Below, in pieces: positions 1 through 7,807 of a stretch of 64,000 nucleotides of DNA. The notes under the pieces were generated by a model. That model ran no database searches. It was not told the DNA's origin and worked only from the letters and a program-made list of their open reading frames with translations. The stretch's first letter is position 1. Each line of letters opens with the position of its first letter. The position numbers and the translations under genes are program-made. Source of the DNA: Sunxiuqinia elliptica (GTDB lineage Bacteria > Bacteroidota > Bacteroidia > Bacteroidales > Prolixibacteraceae). The stretch is taken from NCBI RefSeq assembly GCF_900113005.1, contig NZ_FONW01000004.1:124001-188000 (forward strand), in the 5' to 3' direction.

Positions 1-50
1 ATTGTTAAACCAAGGAATGCAATTAATAAGAGTATTTTATTTTTTTTCAT
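1..50 (-). CDS. 5' end of an exported protein gene (truncated by window edge)
   Basis: On the minus strand an ATG at position 50 opens a frame reading MKKNKILLLIAFLGLT, a Lys-rich start followed by a hydrophobic stretch, as in a signal peptide or lipoprotein leader. The frame runs off the left edge. It follows the cytochrome gene in the same direction but lies beyond a terminator, so it probably has its own promoter. Nothing can be said about function. Confidence 0.5.
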   Translation of the reverse strand, partial: MKKNKILLLIAFLGLT

Positions 51-85
51 GCTGCGTAGTATTAAACTTATCAAAGAATAAGAAA

Positions 86-112
86 AAAGCTTCCATTTCA
101 CCCAGAAGCTTC
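86..112 (-). terminator. Rho-independent terminator after the cytochrome gene
   Basis: Inverted repeat AAGCTTC (87-93) / GAAGCTT (105-111). On the minus strand the stem is followed by a run of T. It lies 23 bases beyond the stop of the multiheme cytochrome gene. Confidence 0.7.
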
Positions 113-133
113 TTCCTTTGCACTATATTTTAC

Positions 134-1174
134 CTATTCTGCTTTAAGTGCTTCAATTGAATTGTTCAACAGCGCTCTAACATATTTTGGATTGTGAACA
201 CCCAAACTACGGTCTTCTTCTAAACCAACCCAGTTAAAGAATGCTCTTGCTTCAATCATTGGATAAGTACCTACAACTGGATGGAAACCGTCCTCTTCAT
301 TGCCGGCAATTACTCCACGATCAAGCAGCAAATCTCTTAGCTCAGCCAAACTTTCGTGCATCTCGGTTTGAACACCACCATAATTATAGTCTTCCAAATT
401 TGCATCGTGACAGTCGTTACATGCATCAACATTAGGAATCCAAGAGTGGCCGCCTTGGCCGCTGGAGAATTCAGCCATATGACATCCAACACAAGAAGCT
501 TGATTCAAGTGGAAATTTGAACCTGTTTCCGGGTATGGAGAAGAGCCGTCAATTTCAGCAAAACCTACACCTGCAACAACATTAGCTTGTGCACCATGGT
601 GTGGACCGTAGTGAGTACTTGATATGTAGAATGTTTCTTCTCCTGGATTCGTTTCATTCGGTTCTGCTCTGCGAGACTGGTGACAATTGGCACAAAGGTT
701 ACTATTACCTTGAAGATCCATCGTTATTGCATCATTAAAGATAGGAGCAACCGGATCAGTCAATCTCAAGGCATAGTCATCGGAATCAAATGAATCATGC
801 AATCCGTGGCATGTTCCACACTCCCAAGCATTAGGGCTAGTTATATTTCCAAATACTTCACCGAACTCGGCATACTGAACAAATCCTTCATGAGAGTGGC
901 AGGCCGCACATGAGGCGCGCGCTCCAGCATAGGCGACTGCATTAACACCACTTTTGTGGACCGACATGGCGAACTGCCCTTGAATTGCTTCAATATTGTC
1001 ACCCCCATGACAAACCAAGCAAGTAACATGACCATCAGCTCCATCCGAACCATCGGCTCCATCAGCTCCATCAGCTCCATCCAATCCCGGAGGACCTTCT
1101 TTTACACACGCAGGAATAATAAACAATACCAACGAGGCAACAAACAGTAATCGAACTATTTCTCTGAGTTTCAT
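134..1174 (-). CDS. Hexaheme c-type cytochrome lipoprotein with collagen-like linker
   Basis: Predicted outer-surface or periplasmic electron carrier of 346 residues. The chosen start (ATG at 1174) gives a clean lipoprotein signal with Cys23 in IIPAC; the longer frame from 1219 only adds an unlikely N-terminus. After the Cys comes a Gly-x-y stretch (GPPGLDGADGADG..., about residues 28-48) like a short collagen helix. Six CxxCH haem sites follow at about C52, C89, C119, C161, C228 and C252, and extra His residues could be distal ligands. The C-terminal ~90 residues have no haem site. Such proteins usually serve respiratory electron transfer or nitrite/nitrate-type reductases; the electron acceptor cannot be told. 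A Crp/Fnr regulator gene lies just upstream with an FNR-like box between them, suggesting oxygen or redox control. Confidence 0.85.
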   Translation of the reverse strand: MKLREIVRLLFVASLVLFIIPACVKEGPPGLDGADGADGADGSDGADGHVTCLVCHGGDNIEAIQGQFAMSVHKSGVNAVAYAGARASCAACHSHEGFVQYAEFGEVFGNITSPNAWECGTCHGLHDSFDSDDYALRLTDPVAPIFNDAITMDLQGNSNLCANCHQSRRAEPNETNPGEETFYISSTHYGPHHGAQANVVAGVGFAEIDGSSPYPETGSNFHLNQASCVGCHMAEFSSGQGGHSWIPNVDACNDCHDANLEDYNYGGVQTEMHESLAELRDLLLDRGVIAGNEEDGFHPVVGTYPMIEARAFFNWVGLEEDRSLGVHNPKYVRALLNNSIEALKAE

Positions 1175-1297
1175 ACGCTTAAAATTTAGTACGTTCAATA
1201 AACATGGAATGACTTCCATTCTTAGTTATGAGTATAAAAATAAAGTTGAAAGTACTAAGTTCTAAAGCTTAAGGGGTGACATATTGCGAGAGTAGAA

Positions 1298-1311
1298 TTG
1301 ACATATATCAA
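1298..1311. promoter_or_regulatory. FNR-like box
   Basis: TTGACATATATCAA differs from the classical FNR site TTGAT-N4-ATCAA at one position. It sits directly after the stop codon of the Crp/Fnr gene and about 125 bp upstream of the cytochrome start, so it could be the operator by which the neighbour controls the cytochrome. Binding is inferred. Confidence 0.5.
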
Positions 1312-2037
1312 TCAGCCGTTTTTACTGATTTTTATCAGCTCTGGCTCATTCAAAATCTCAATTTCATTACGGCTTTGTTTGATGATACCTGAGACTTCTA
1401 ATTCCTTCATACTTCGGATAAAGCTTTCCTTTGTCATTCCAGACATTTCAGCAAACTCTTGTTTGCTTAATTTGTAGGTAAAAGGATTGGCATGAAAGAT
1501 CTCATTTTTCAAGTAGAGTAGAGTATCTGCTACCCGCCCGGGCATATATTTTTGGGTTAGTCCAATTAGCGTGCTAAGCATCTGCAAATTTTGCTTATTG
1601 TTATATTTGAGCAGTTCGTAAGCAAATTTACTATTCCGAGCAAGGAGGGTGTGTAGCCTATTCGAATCAATGAAACAGCATTCAACTTGAGTTAAAGCCG
1701 TCACCGTGAAATGTCGAATGTCATCACTAATTACTCCACCAGCCGTAATTAAATTATGTGTAGAAATTAGCTTCAAAATAACATTTTTACCATTGGTACC
1801 TTCTGCGAGGACTTTAGCTAAGCCTTCCTTCATACAAACAAAATGAGTTGTAGAAGTATTTTGTTTTATAATTGTCTCACCTGGATTAAAAATGACATTG
1901 CGTTTGCAAGTCATTAGATAATCCATATCTTCTTTCGTTAAACATTCAAAAATGCTTGCTTCAGCCTTAGGCAAACAGTTTAGACAACAAGTTCGACTAC
2001 AATTTACACAATCATTTATTTCTGCTTCTTTAAACAT
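1312..2037 (-). CDS. Crp/Fnr-family regulator with N-terminal Cys cluster
   Basis: 241 residues: an N-terminal Cys-rich segment (C10, C13, C17, C18, C21, C32), a cyclic-nucleotide-type beta-barrel (about 35-150), a dimer helix, and a winged HTH near the C-terminus (KLSKQEFAEMSGMTKESFIR) keeping the recognition-helix Glu and Arg of FNR. The CxxCxxxCCxxC pattern plus a CC pair around residue 120 resembles the four-Cys [4Fe-4S] oxygen sensor of FNR, although the spacing differs from E. coli. It probably senses oxygen or NO and controls the adjacent cytochrome through the FNR-like box at 1298. A redox-inactive Zn site is an alternative. Confidence 0.85.
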   Translation of the reverse strand: MFKEAEINDCVNCSRTCCLNCLPKAEASIFECLTKEDMDYLMTCKRNVIFNPGETIIKQNTSTTHFVCMKEGLAKVLAEGTNGKNVILKLISTHNLITAGGVISDDIRHFTVTALTQVECCFIDSNRLHTLLARNSKFAYELLKYNNKQNLQMLSTLIGLTQKYMPGRVADTLLYLKNEIFHANPFTYKLSKQEFAEMSGMTKESFIRSMKELEVSGIIKQSRNEIEILNEPELIKISKNG

Positions 2038-2246
2038 CTTACACCTAACACTCTAGTTAAACAAAAGTAAATTGTCGTATAAATATATATATAAATACAC
2101 TCATAACTATCGGATTAAATCCCTATTATGAAACATAGAATATTCTTCTTCAATTTCGATGTTTTTAAGATACTGATAATACGACAATTAAAAAAGAAAC
2201 AAGTTCCAAAAAATGTTGTAAAATATGGGATTTCGAATGCAAACAA
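2038..2246. promoter_or_regulatory. Upstream region of the Crp/Fnr gene with a distant inverted repeat
   Basis: About 210 noncoding, AT-rich bases. An 11-bp perfect inverted repeat is visible: AATTGTCGTAT at 2070-2080 and ATACGACAATT at 2179-2189, with roughly 100 bp between the arms. This spacing would suit two operator sites of one dimeric regulator. No regulator can be assigned. Confidence 0.3.
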
Positions 2247-2281
2247 AAATAGCAGCAAAAATCATTTTCTCACTGCTATTT
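2247..2281 (-). terminator. Terminator after the zinc-ribbon gene
   Basis: AAATAGCAG (2247-2255) pairs with CTGCTATTT (2273-2281); read on the minus strand the stem is followed by TTTTTGTTT. It ends the SPFH/Arc/zinc-ribbon transcription unit. Confidence 0.75.
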
Positions 2282-2301
2282 GATAACCAATAAGTTGAGA
2301 G

Positions 2302-2511
2302 TTAGTTCGTGACAAAATCAAGAACAGAACTAAGACCTGAAGAAGCTCCTTTTTTATACAATTCGGTATACCCACACTTTCGGCAAGAAACAGCCGTAAA
2401 CTTACGATTCTGAATGTTAAAGTAGCGCGTAAAACCAGCTCCAGTCATCCTAAGTTCATCGATATCTGGATGTTTACCTCCACACTTCGAACATGTATAG
2501 TTTTTTTTCAT
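2302..2511 (-). CDS. Small zinc-ribbon nucleic-acid-binding-type protein
   Basis: 69 residues with two CxxC knuckles, CSKCGGKH near the start and CRKCGYTE at about residues 43-46, in the arrangement of the short Zn-ribbon family pfam09855 (DUF2082-like), whose characteristic FNIQNRKFTAVSC stretch is also seen. Members are widespread and uncharacterised. It is last of three same-strand genes after an SPFH protein and an Arc-like regulator; the roughly 100-bp gap leaves co-transcription uncertain. Confidence 0.75.
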   Translation of the reverse strand: MKKNYTCSKCGGKHPDIDELRMTGAGFTRYFNIQNRKFTAVSCRKCGYTELYKKGASSGLSSVLDFVTN

Positions 2512-2612
2512 AAAATATATATTAGCATACTTAAATTTTCCATAAACGTTTACTAAGCGTAAGAATAAAAGCCTACTAAATATGACATTCGTTTTATAAG
2601 CTCATTGTTTTT

Positions 2613-2783
2613 CTATTCATCCTTAGATTTTTTCGTTTTTTTACGACCAGCATCCTTCAAGGCTTTATCAATAACCCACTCCAACTGCCCGTTTATACTT
2701 CTGAATTCATCAGCTGCCCAGCGTTCCAAGGCAGCATAATCATCCGGATCTAATCGTAAAACAAATGATTTCTTTTTAGCCAT
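2613..2783 (-). CDS. Arc-like ribbon-helix-helix DNA-binding protein
   Basis: A 56-residue gene reading MAKKKSFVLRLDPDDYAALE and then a helix pair ending in a Lys-rich tail. The FVLRLDPDDYAALERWA start followed by NGQLEWVIDKALKDAG is the beta-strand/helix/helix pattern of Arc/MetJ-type repressors. It starts 56 bp after the SPFH gene and is almost certainly in its operon. Small Arc-like proteins next to SPFH proteins are a pairing I recall from several phyla. The paired TGATATCA palindromes upstream of the SPFH gene are a plausible autoregulatory operator. Confidence 0.75.
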   Translation of the reverse strand: MAKKKSFVLRLDPDDYAALERWAADEFRSINGQLEWVIDKALKDAGRKKTKKSKDE

Positions 2784-2839
2784 TCCATTTCCTTCCTCTC
2801 AATTCGCTAACACTATTATATAACCAATTTTGTAAACAT

Positions 2840-3694
2840 CTAATAAATAGATCCTGTATTTACAATCGGCGTAGCTTCCTTGTCTCCGCATAGTACAACC
2901 ATGAGATTGCTAACCATCGTTGCTTTCTTTTCCTCATCCAACTCTACAATTTCTTTCGTGCTTAATTCTTCCAACGCCATTTCCACCATTCCTACAGCTC
3001 CTTCTACAATTTTAAAGCGAGCTGCGACAATTGCTGTTGCTTGCTGGCGTTTCAACATCGCCTGGGCTATTTCCTGTGCATAGGCTAAGTAATTAATACG
3101 AGCTTCCATCACTTCAATCCCTGCAATTGCCAAACGTTCAGTTACCTCGCGCTCCAATTCTTCATTCACTTCTTCTCCACCACTTCTCAACGTAATCTCG
3201 GCATCTTCATCTTCAAAATTGTCATATGGATAAAGCCCTGCCAATTTTCGCATTGCCGCTTCAGTCTGAATATTAACAAAATGTTCGTAATCATTCACAT
3301 CAAAGGCTGCCTTAAAAGTATCTTGCACCCGCCAAACCATAACAACTCCAATCATCACCGGATTACCAATTTTATCATTCACCTTGATTGGCTCACTATC
3401 CAGGTTACGGGCTCTTAACGATATTTTATTCTGAACAAAAAACGGATTGACCCACCAAAAACCATTCTTTTTAATGGTTCCTCTATACTCTCCAAACAGA
3501 ATCAATACTGCACTTTGATTGGGATTAACAATCGTGAACCCCCTCGATAGAAACACAACAACAAGCAATAGCACAATAGCAGGGATAATAAGTCCACTGG
3601 CAAACCCAAAAACAATTACTACAAGCCCCAAAAGCTCAACAGCAACAAACAGATAACCAGATTTAGCTTCATGATTTTTTTCCATAGCCTTCAT
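2840..3694 (-). CDS. SPFH/Band-7 (prohibitin-like) membrane protein
   Basis: 284 residues. Two hydrophobic segments at about 14-35 and 37-52 form an N-terminal hairpin anchor, followed by an SPFH domain (GFTIVNPNQSAVLILFGEYRG onward) and a helical, Ala/Glu-rich segment (about 200-250) of the kind that drives oligomerisation. SPFH proteins form large membrane rings or scaffolds linked to membrane microdomains or protease control; the partner here is unknown. The start may instead be the Met four codons in (MEKN). First gene of a likely operon with the Arc-like regulator. Confidence 0.85.
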   Translation of the reverse strand: MKAMEKNHEAKSGYLFVAVELLGLVVIVFGFASGLIIPAIVLLLVVVFLSRGFTIVNPNQSAVLILFGEYRGTIKKNGFWWVNPFFVQNKISLRARNLDSEPIKVNDKIGNPVMIGVVMVWRVQDTFKAAFDVNDYEHFVNIQTEAAMRKLAGLYPYDNFEDEDAEITLRSGGEEVNEELEREVTERLAIAGIEVMEARINYLAYAQEIAQAMLKRQQATAIVAARFKIVEGAVGMVEMALEELSTKEIVELDEEKKATMVSNLMVVLCGDKEATPIVNTGSIY

Positions 3695-3701
3695 ATTACG
3701 T

Positions 3702-3720
3702 TGATATCATTTTGATATCA
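3702..3720. promoter_or_regulatory. Tandem palindromic operator TGATATCA x2
   Basis: Two copies of the self-complementary 8-mer TGATATCA (3702-3709 and 3713-3720) with centres 11 bp apart, one helical turn, just upstream of the SPFH start codon. Arc-type repressors bind pairs of dimer sites with this spacing, and an Arc-like gene is second in this operon. The assignment is inference. Confidence 0.55.
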
Positions 3721-3736
3721 CGAATATAAATAAAAA

Positions 3737-3760
3737 AAAGCATCTTTGTCAAGATGCTTT
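3737..3760 (-). terminator. Terminator after the sigma factor/small gene unit
   Basis: Perfect 10-bp stem AAAGCATCTT (3737-3746) / AAGATGCTTT (3751-3760) with a TGTC loop; on the minus strand it is followed by a T-rich run. It lies about 20 bp beyond the stop at 3782. Confidence 0.85.
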
Positions 3761-3781
3761 ACAACCACTTTTTCGTCTGGT

Positions 3782-4024
3782 TCAGTTTTTTATAATTTCA
3801 ATACTTTTTGTCAGACGGGACTCAAGTACTTCGTACGATTTTGAAAAATTCAAAATATTCTGTACGCTTTGTTCTGACGGTGAAAATCTAGCTTCACTCA
3901 ACTTCTCAATCATATCGTTAATGCCTCCTTCCCGGCTTTTAGAACCAATTGCTTCAGTCTTTGACTGATCAGCATAATAGGTATTGAAATAGAAAGACAA
4001 TGTAGAATTTTTCATCATAGGCAT
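3782..4024 (-). CDS. Small hypothetical protein downstream of ECF sigma factor
   Basis: 80 residues, no recognised domain and no signal peptide or membrane segment; the C-terminal half is helical and charged (SEQSVQNILNFSKSYEVLESRLTKSIEIIKN). It starts 65 bp after the sigma factor gene and is followed by a strong terminator, so it is probably the second cistron of that unit. It could be a sigma-associated accessory protein, but nothing in the sequence proves it. The start may also be the Met at residue 3 or 4. Confidence 0.6.
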   Translation of the reverse strand: MPMMKNSTLSFYFNTYYADQSKTEAIGSKSREGGINDMIEKLSEARFSPSEQSVQNILNFSKSYEVLESRLTKSIEIIKN

Positions 4025-4089
4025 TTAGATTTGTTTTTGGATTCAAATAGAGAACGTCTATGAGAAAAGATTATTGTCTGTGAATTCAT

Positions 4090-4692
4090 CTAAATTTTCG
4101 TCAAATGCAAATTATTCTTTTCAATGATTTTTCGAAGATTAATAAGCGCATAACGCATGCGTCCCAAGGCAGTATTGATACTCACGTCAGTTTGCTTCGA
4201 GATTTCTTTAAAACTCAAGCCCATGTAATGACGCATGATAATTACCTGTCGTTGGTCTTCGGGCAGTAAATCAATCAATTTCCGTACATCTTCGGTTATC
4301 TGCTCATAAACCAATCGATCCTCAATATTTTCATCTGAATATTTTTGAGAATTGAATAAGTCCATTTCGGTATCGTCATTAGAGGTTGTACTAAGCAGTT
4401 TTTCTTTTCGGAAGTGATCAATAATCAGGTTGTGAGCAATCCGTAAAACCCAACTGACAAACTTCCCGTTTTCAGTATATTTACCCGTTTTTAAGGAACG
4501 AATTACTTTTATAAATGTATCCTGAAAAATATCTTCTGCAAGCTGATGATTCTTGACAATGAGAACAATGTACGTAAACACCCTGTTCTTATGCCGATTG
4601 ATGAGTTCCTCGAGAGCAAACTGATCACCGTCTATAAATTTTTGAACGAGCATATTGTCGTTCAACGTTTCTGCATTGAACATTACTTTCAA
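4090..4692 (-). CDS. ECF-type RNA polymerase sigma factor
   Basis: 200 residues with region 2 (FALEELINRHKNRVFTYIVLIVKN, then AEDIFQDTFIKVIRSL and WVLRIAHNLIIDHFRKEK) and region 4 (LPEDQRQVIIMRHYMGLSFKEISKQTDVSINTALGRM). No FecR-like or other anti-sigma gene with membrane segments lies next to it; the small gene at 3782 is the only candidate partner. Sigma factors of this kind are common in Bacteroidota cores; the regulon is unknown. Confidence 0.9.
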   Translation of the reverse strand: MKVMFNAETLNDNMLVQKFIDGDQFALEELINRHKNRVFTYIVLIVKNHQLAEDIFQDTFIKVIRSLKTGKYTENGKFVSWVLRIAHNLIIDHFRKEKLLSTTSNDDTEMDLFNSQKYSDENIEDRLVYEQITEDVRKLIDLLPEDQRQVIIMRHYMGLSFKEISKQTDVSINTALGRMRYALINLRKIIEKNNLHLTKI

Positions 4693-4842
4693 TTTATATT
4701 TCTAAATAAACAAAAGTAAAATTCTCCTATAGGCAATCAGTTTTTAGTATGAGTAAAACAATTTGTTAATTTTGCACTTGGTAAAAATGCCAGTTTTTTG
4801 TTTAAAAACCAAATTTCTACCTGCTAAAATCAGAGAACATCC

Positions 4843-7644
4843 ATGACAAAAACAAAAATATCAACGTCTGAAATACACATCAAAGGCGCTAGAGTCCACA
4901 ATTTGCAAAACATCGAATTAAAGATTCCCCGTAATAAACTTATGGTTATTACAGGCCTCTCGGGGTCTGGAAAATCGTCTTTGGCTTTCGATACGCTTTA
5001 TGCCGAAGGACAACGTCGATATGTTGAAAGCCTGTCATCGTATGCCAGACAGTTCCTGGGACGCATCAATAAGCCTGAGGTTGATTTCATAAAAGGAATA
5101 CCTCCTGCCATTGCCATAGAGCAGAAGGTTAACACACGAAATCCGCGCTCAACAGTGGGAACTTCCACTGAAATTTATGATTACCTAAAATTGTTATTTG
5201 CGCGTATTGGGAAAACGATTTCCCCAATTTCAGGACAAGAAGTAAAACGCCATCGGGTTAGTGATGTAGTCAACTACATCCTGTCTTTTTCTGCTGATAC
5301 AAAAGTCTTACTCTGTGCTCCACTCATTGCTCGCAATGGTCGTTCGGTCATGGAAGAAGCCGAGCTTTTATTGCAACAAGGCTTCTCTCGAATTGAAACC
5401 GCTCAGGGTATTCAGCGTATTGACCAACTACTTGAAGAAAAAGCAACTGATTTTTGCGCTGGAGAATGCAACATTGTGATTGACCGTCTGCAAGCTTCTC
5501 CAGACGAAGACAATGTAAGCCGAATTGCAGACTCTGTTGAGACAGCCTTTTTTGAAGGCCGTGGAGCTTGTATCGTCAAAATATACCAAGATGACCAACC
5601 AACAGTCAGCATTTTCTCAAACTTATTTGAGGCTGACGAAATGGAATTTGAAGAACCATCTGAGCATCTTTTCAGCTTTAACAATCCCGTGGGTGCTTGT
5701 CCTGCTTGTGAGGGGTATGGCAAAGTAATCGGAATTGATGAAGATTTGGTTATCCCTGATAAATCCTTATCAATTTACCAGGATGCTGTTGCTTGTTGGA
5801 AAGGGGAAAGTATGCAGAAATGGAAGATGCAACTCATTCAACATGCCTCTTCATTCGACTTTCCAATTCATAAACCATACTACGAACTTACGGATAAGCA
5901 GCGGGAATTATTGTGGACCGGAAACAGCTACTTTGAGGGCATCAATGCCTTCTTCTCCATGCTCGAATCCAAAAGCTACAAGATTCAGTATCGGGTTATG
6001 CTGTCCCGTTACCGAGGCAAAACAACATGCCCTGAGTGTCGCGGCACACGATTAAAGAAAGAAGCAAGCTACGTAAAAGTTGACAATCATTCCATTCAGG
6101 ACTTAGTGCTTTTACCTGTTGCCGAACTCCAGGATTTCTTCAACCAGCTAACCCTTTCGGAACACGAACAAACGGTAGCCAAACGCATTTTGATTGAAAT
6201 TCGTAACAGGTTAGCGTTTTTAAACGACGTTGGCCTTGGGTACTTAACCCTGAACCGGCTCTCCTCCACCCTTTCCGGAGGAGAATCGCAACGTATCAAC
6301 CTGGCAACCTCCTTGGGATCTAGCTTGGTTGGCTCACTCTACATTTTAGATGAACCGAGCATTGGACTGCACCCCAAAGATACGGAGCGACTCATTCGTG
6401 TGCTACGCAAACTTCAAAAGATTGGAAATACAGTTTTAGTTGTTGAGCATGATGAAGAGATTATCCGTGCGGCTGATGAAATCATCGACATTGGCCCAAA
6501 AGCTGGAATTCATGGGGGAAAATTGGTTTTTCAGGGAAATCACCAAGAGTTGGGTCATGCCCAAGGGAGCTTGACTGCAGACTACCTGAACGGAACAAAG
6601 CAAATCGAGCTTCCGAAGTATCGCCGAAAATGGAATAATTTCATCGAGATAAAAGGTGCCCGCGAAAACAACTTGAAGAACGTGACGGTCAAATTTCCTT
6701 TAAATACATTGACTGTTGTTACAGGAGTCAGCGGATCAGGCAAATCTACTTTAGTCAGTAGAATTCTCTATCCAGCATTGGCTAAACTATTTGGAGGGTA
6801 TGGAGAAAAAACCGGCCAACACGATGCTATTAAAGGGGATTTCAAGCAACTGACGTCTGTTGAATTTGTTGACCAAAATCCAATAGGTAAGTCATCTCGC
6901 TCCAATCCGGTGACCTACTTAAAAGCTTATGACGAAATTCGCAAGCTTTTTGCAGAACAGCAGGCAGCCAAATACCAAGGATTTAAACCATCGCACTTTT
7001 CCTTCAACGTCGATGGAGGCCGTTGTGAAGAATGTCAAGGAGAAGGCGAAATCAAAGTTGAAATGCAGTTCATGGCAGACATTCATCTAACCTGCGAAAG
7101 TTGCCAAGGAAAGCGATTTAAAGAGGAAATTCTGGAAGTTACATTCAATGGAAAGAGCATCCACGATATTCTGGAAATGACCGTCAATCAATCCATCGAA
7201 TTTTTCTCAGCATGCCAAGGAAATACGGAGAAAAAAATTGCCAAAAAACTACAGCCGTTACAAGATGTCGGCTTAGGCTATGTCAAATTAGGGCAAAGTT
7301 CTTCCACCCTCTCCGGTGGTGAAAGCCAACGAGTGAAACTAGCTGCCTTCCTTTCAAAAGAAAAGGATTCTCCATCGCTCTTTATCTTTGATGAACCAAC
7401 AACCGGGCTGCATTTCCACGATATTAAAAAACTGCTGGATTCATTCAATGCGCTAATCGCAAGAGGACATAGCATTATCATCATTGAGCACAACCTGGAT
7501 GTCATCAAATCGGCTGATTGGATTATTGACCTCGGCCCTGAAGGCGGTAAAAACGGGGGAAATGTCCTTTTTGAAGGAACTCCCGAAGACTTAGTCAAGA
7601 TCACCAATACACATACGGCCAATGCCTTAAGCGAAAAGGTCTAG
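4843..7644 (+). CDS. uvrA: Excinuclease ABC subunit A
   Basis: 933 residues, a full-length UvrA. It recognises DNA damage as a dimer and loads UvrB in nucleotide excision repair. Two ABC ATPase halves are visible: Walker [10 protein letters not shown] (about 38-46) and GVSGSGKST (about 629-637), with signature LSGGESQR at about 476 and 823. Zinc modules are present (CPACEGYG...CPEC in half one, CEECQGEG...CESC in half two). The UvrB-interaction insert lies between them. Transcribed alone, divergent from the sigma factor. The second module [17 protein letters not shown] is canonical. Confidence 0.97.
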   Translation: MTKTKISTSEIHIKGARVHNLQNIELKIPRNKLMVITGLSGSGKSSLAFDTLYAEGQRRYVESLSSYARQFLGRINKPEVDFIKGIPPAIAIEQKVNTRNPRSTVGTSTEIYDYLKLLFARIGKTISPISGQEVKRHRVSDVVNYILSFSADTKVLLCAPLIARNGRSVMEEAELLLQQGFSRIETAQGIQRIDQLLEEKATDFCAGECNIVIDRLQASPDEDNVSRIADSVETAFFEGRGACIVKIYQDDQPTVSIFSNLFEADEMEFEEPSEHLFSFNNPVGACPACEGYGKVIGIDEDLVIPDKSLSIYQDAVACWKGESMQKWKMQLIQHASSFDFPIHKPYYELTDKQRELLWTGNSYFEGINAFFSMLESKSYKIQYRVMLSRYRGKTTCPECRGTRLKKEASYVKVDNHSIQDLVLLPVAELQDFFNQLTLSEHEQTVAKRILIEIRNRLAFLNDVGLGYLTLNRLSSTLSGGESQRINLATSLGSSLVGSLYILDEPSIGLHPKDTERLIRVLRKLQKIGNTVLVVEHDEEIIRAADEIIDIGPKAGIHGGKLVFQGNHQELGHAQGSLTADYLNGTKQIELPKYRRKWNNFIEIKGARENNLKNVTVKFPLNTLTVVTGVSGSGKSTLVSRILYPALAKLFGGYGEKTGQHDAIKGDFKQLTSVEFVDQNPIGKSSRSNPVTYLKAYDEIRKLFAEQQAAKYQGFKPSHFSFNVDGGRCEECQGEGEIKVEMQFMADIHLTCESCQGKRFKEEILEVTFNGKSIHDILEMTVNQSIEFFSACQGNTEKKIAKKLQPLQDVGLGYVKLGQSSSTLSGGESQRVKLAAFLSKEKDSPSLFIFDEPTTGLHFHDIKKLLDSFNALIARGHSIIIIEHNLDVIKSADWIIDLGPEGGKNGGNVLFEGTPEDLVKITNTHTANALSEKV

Positions 7645-7670
7645 ACTTCAGAAATATTGTTTTGCAAAGA

Positions 7671-7709
7671 CGTTTTTTCTTTCATACGAGAGAAAAAACG
7701 ATATCTTTG
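7671..7709 (+). promoter_or_regulatory. Hairpin and TAnnTTTG -7 element
   Basis: CGTTTTTTCT (7671-7680) pairs with AGAAAAAACG (7691-7700), a hairpin that could end uvrA transcription. It is followed directly by TATCTTTG (7702-7709), which matches the Bacteroidota -7 consensus TAnnTTTG. A -33 box at normal spacing is not clear. The element would drive the unknown gene at 7808. Confidence 0.5.
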
Positions 7710-7740
7710 CGTTGCAATACTGAATGAAAGGAAGAATTTT

Positions 7741-7794
7741 ATGCCCAATGATTTAGCGCTTTTTCGCCCTCGTTGGCGCATAGCTCTCCGCTAA
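7741..7794 (+). CDS. Possible 17-residue upstream ORF
   Basis: ATG at 7741 after AAAGGAAG reads MPNDLALFRPRWRIALR and stops 13 bases before the next gene's start. It lies between the -7 element and the 597-residue gene, so it would be in that gene's leader and could act as a leader peptide. Its reality depends on conservation; it may be chance. Confidence 0.25.
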   Translation: MPNDLALFRPRWRIALR

Positions 7795-7807
7795 TAAAAA
7801 TCGAAAA

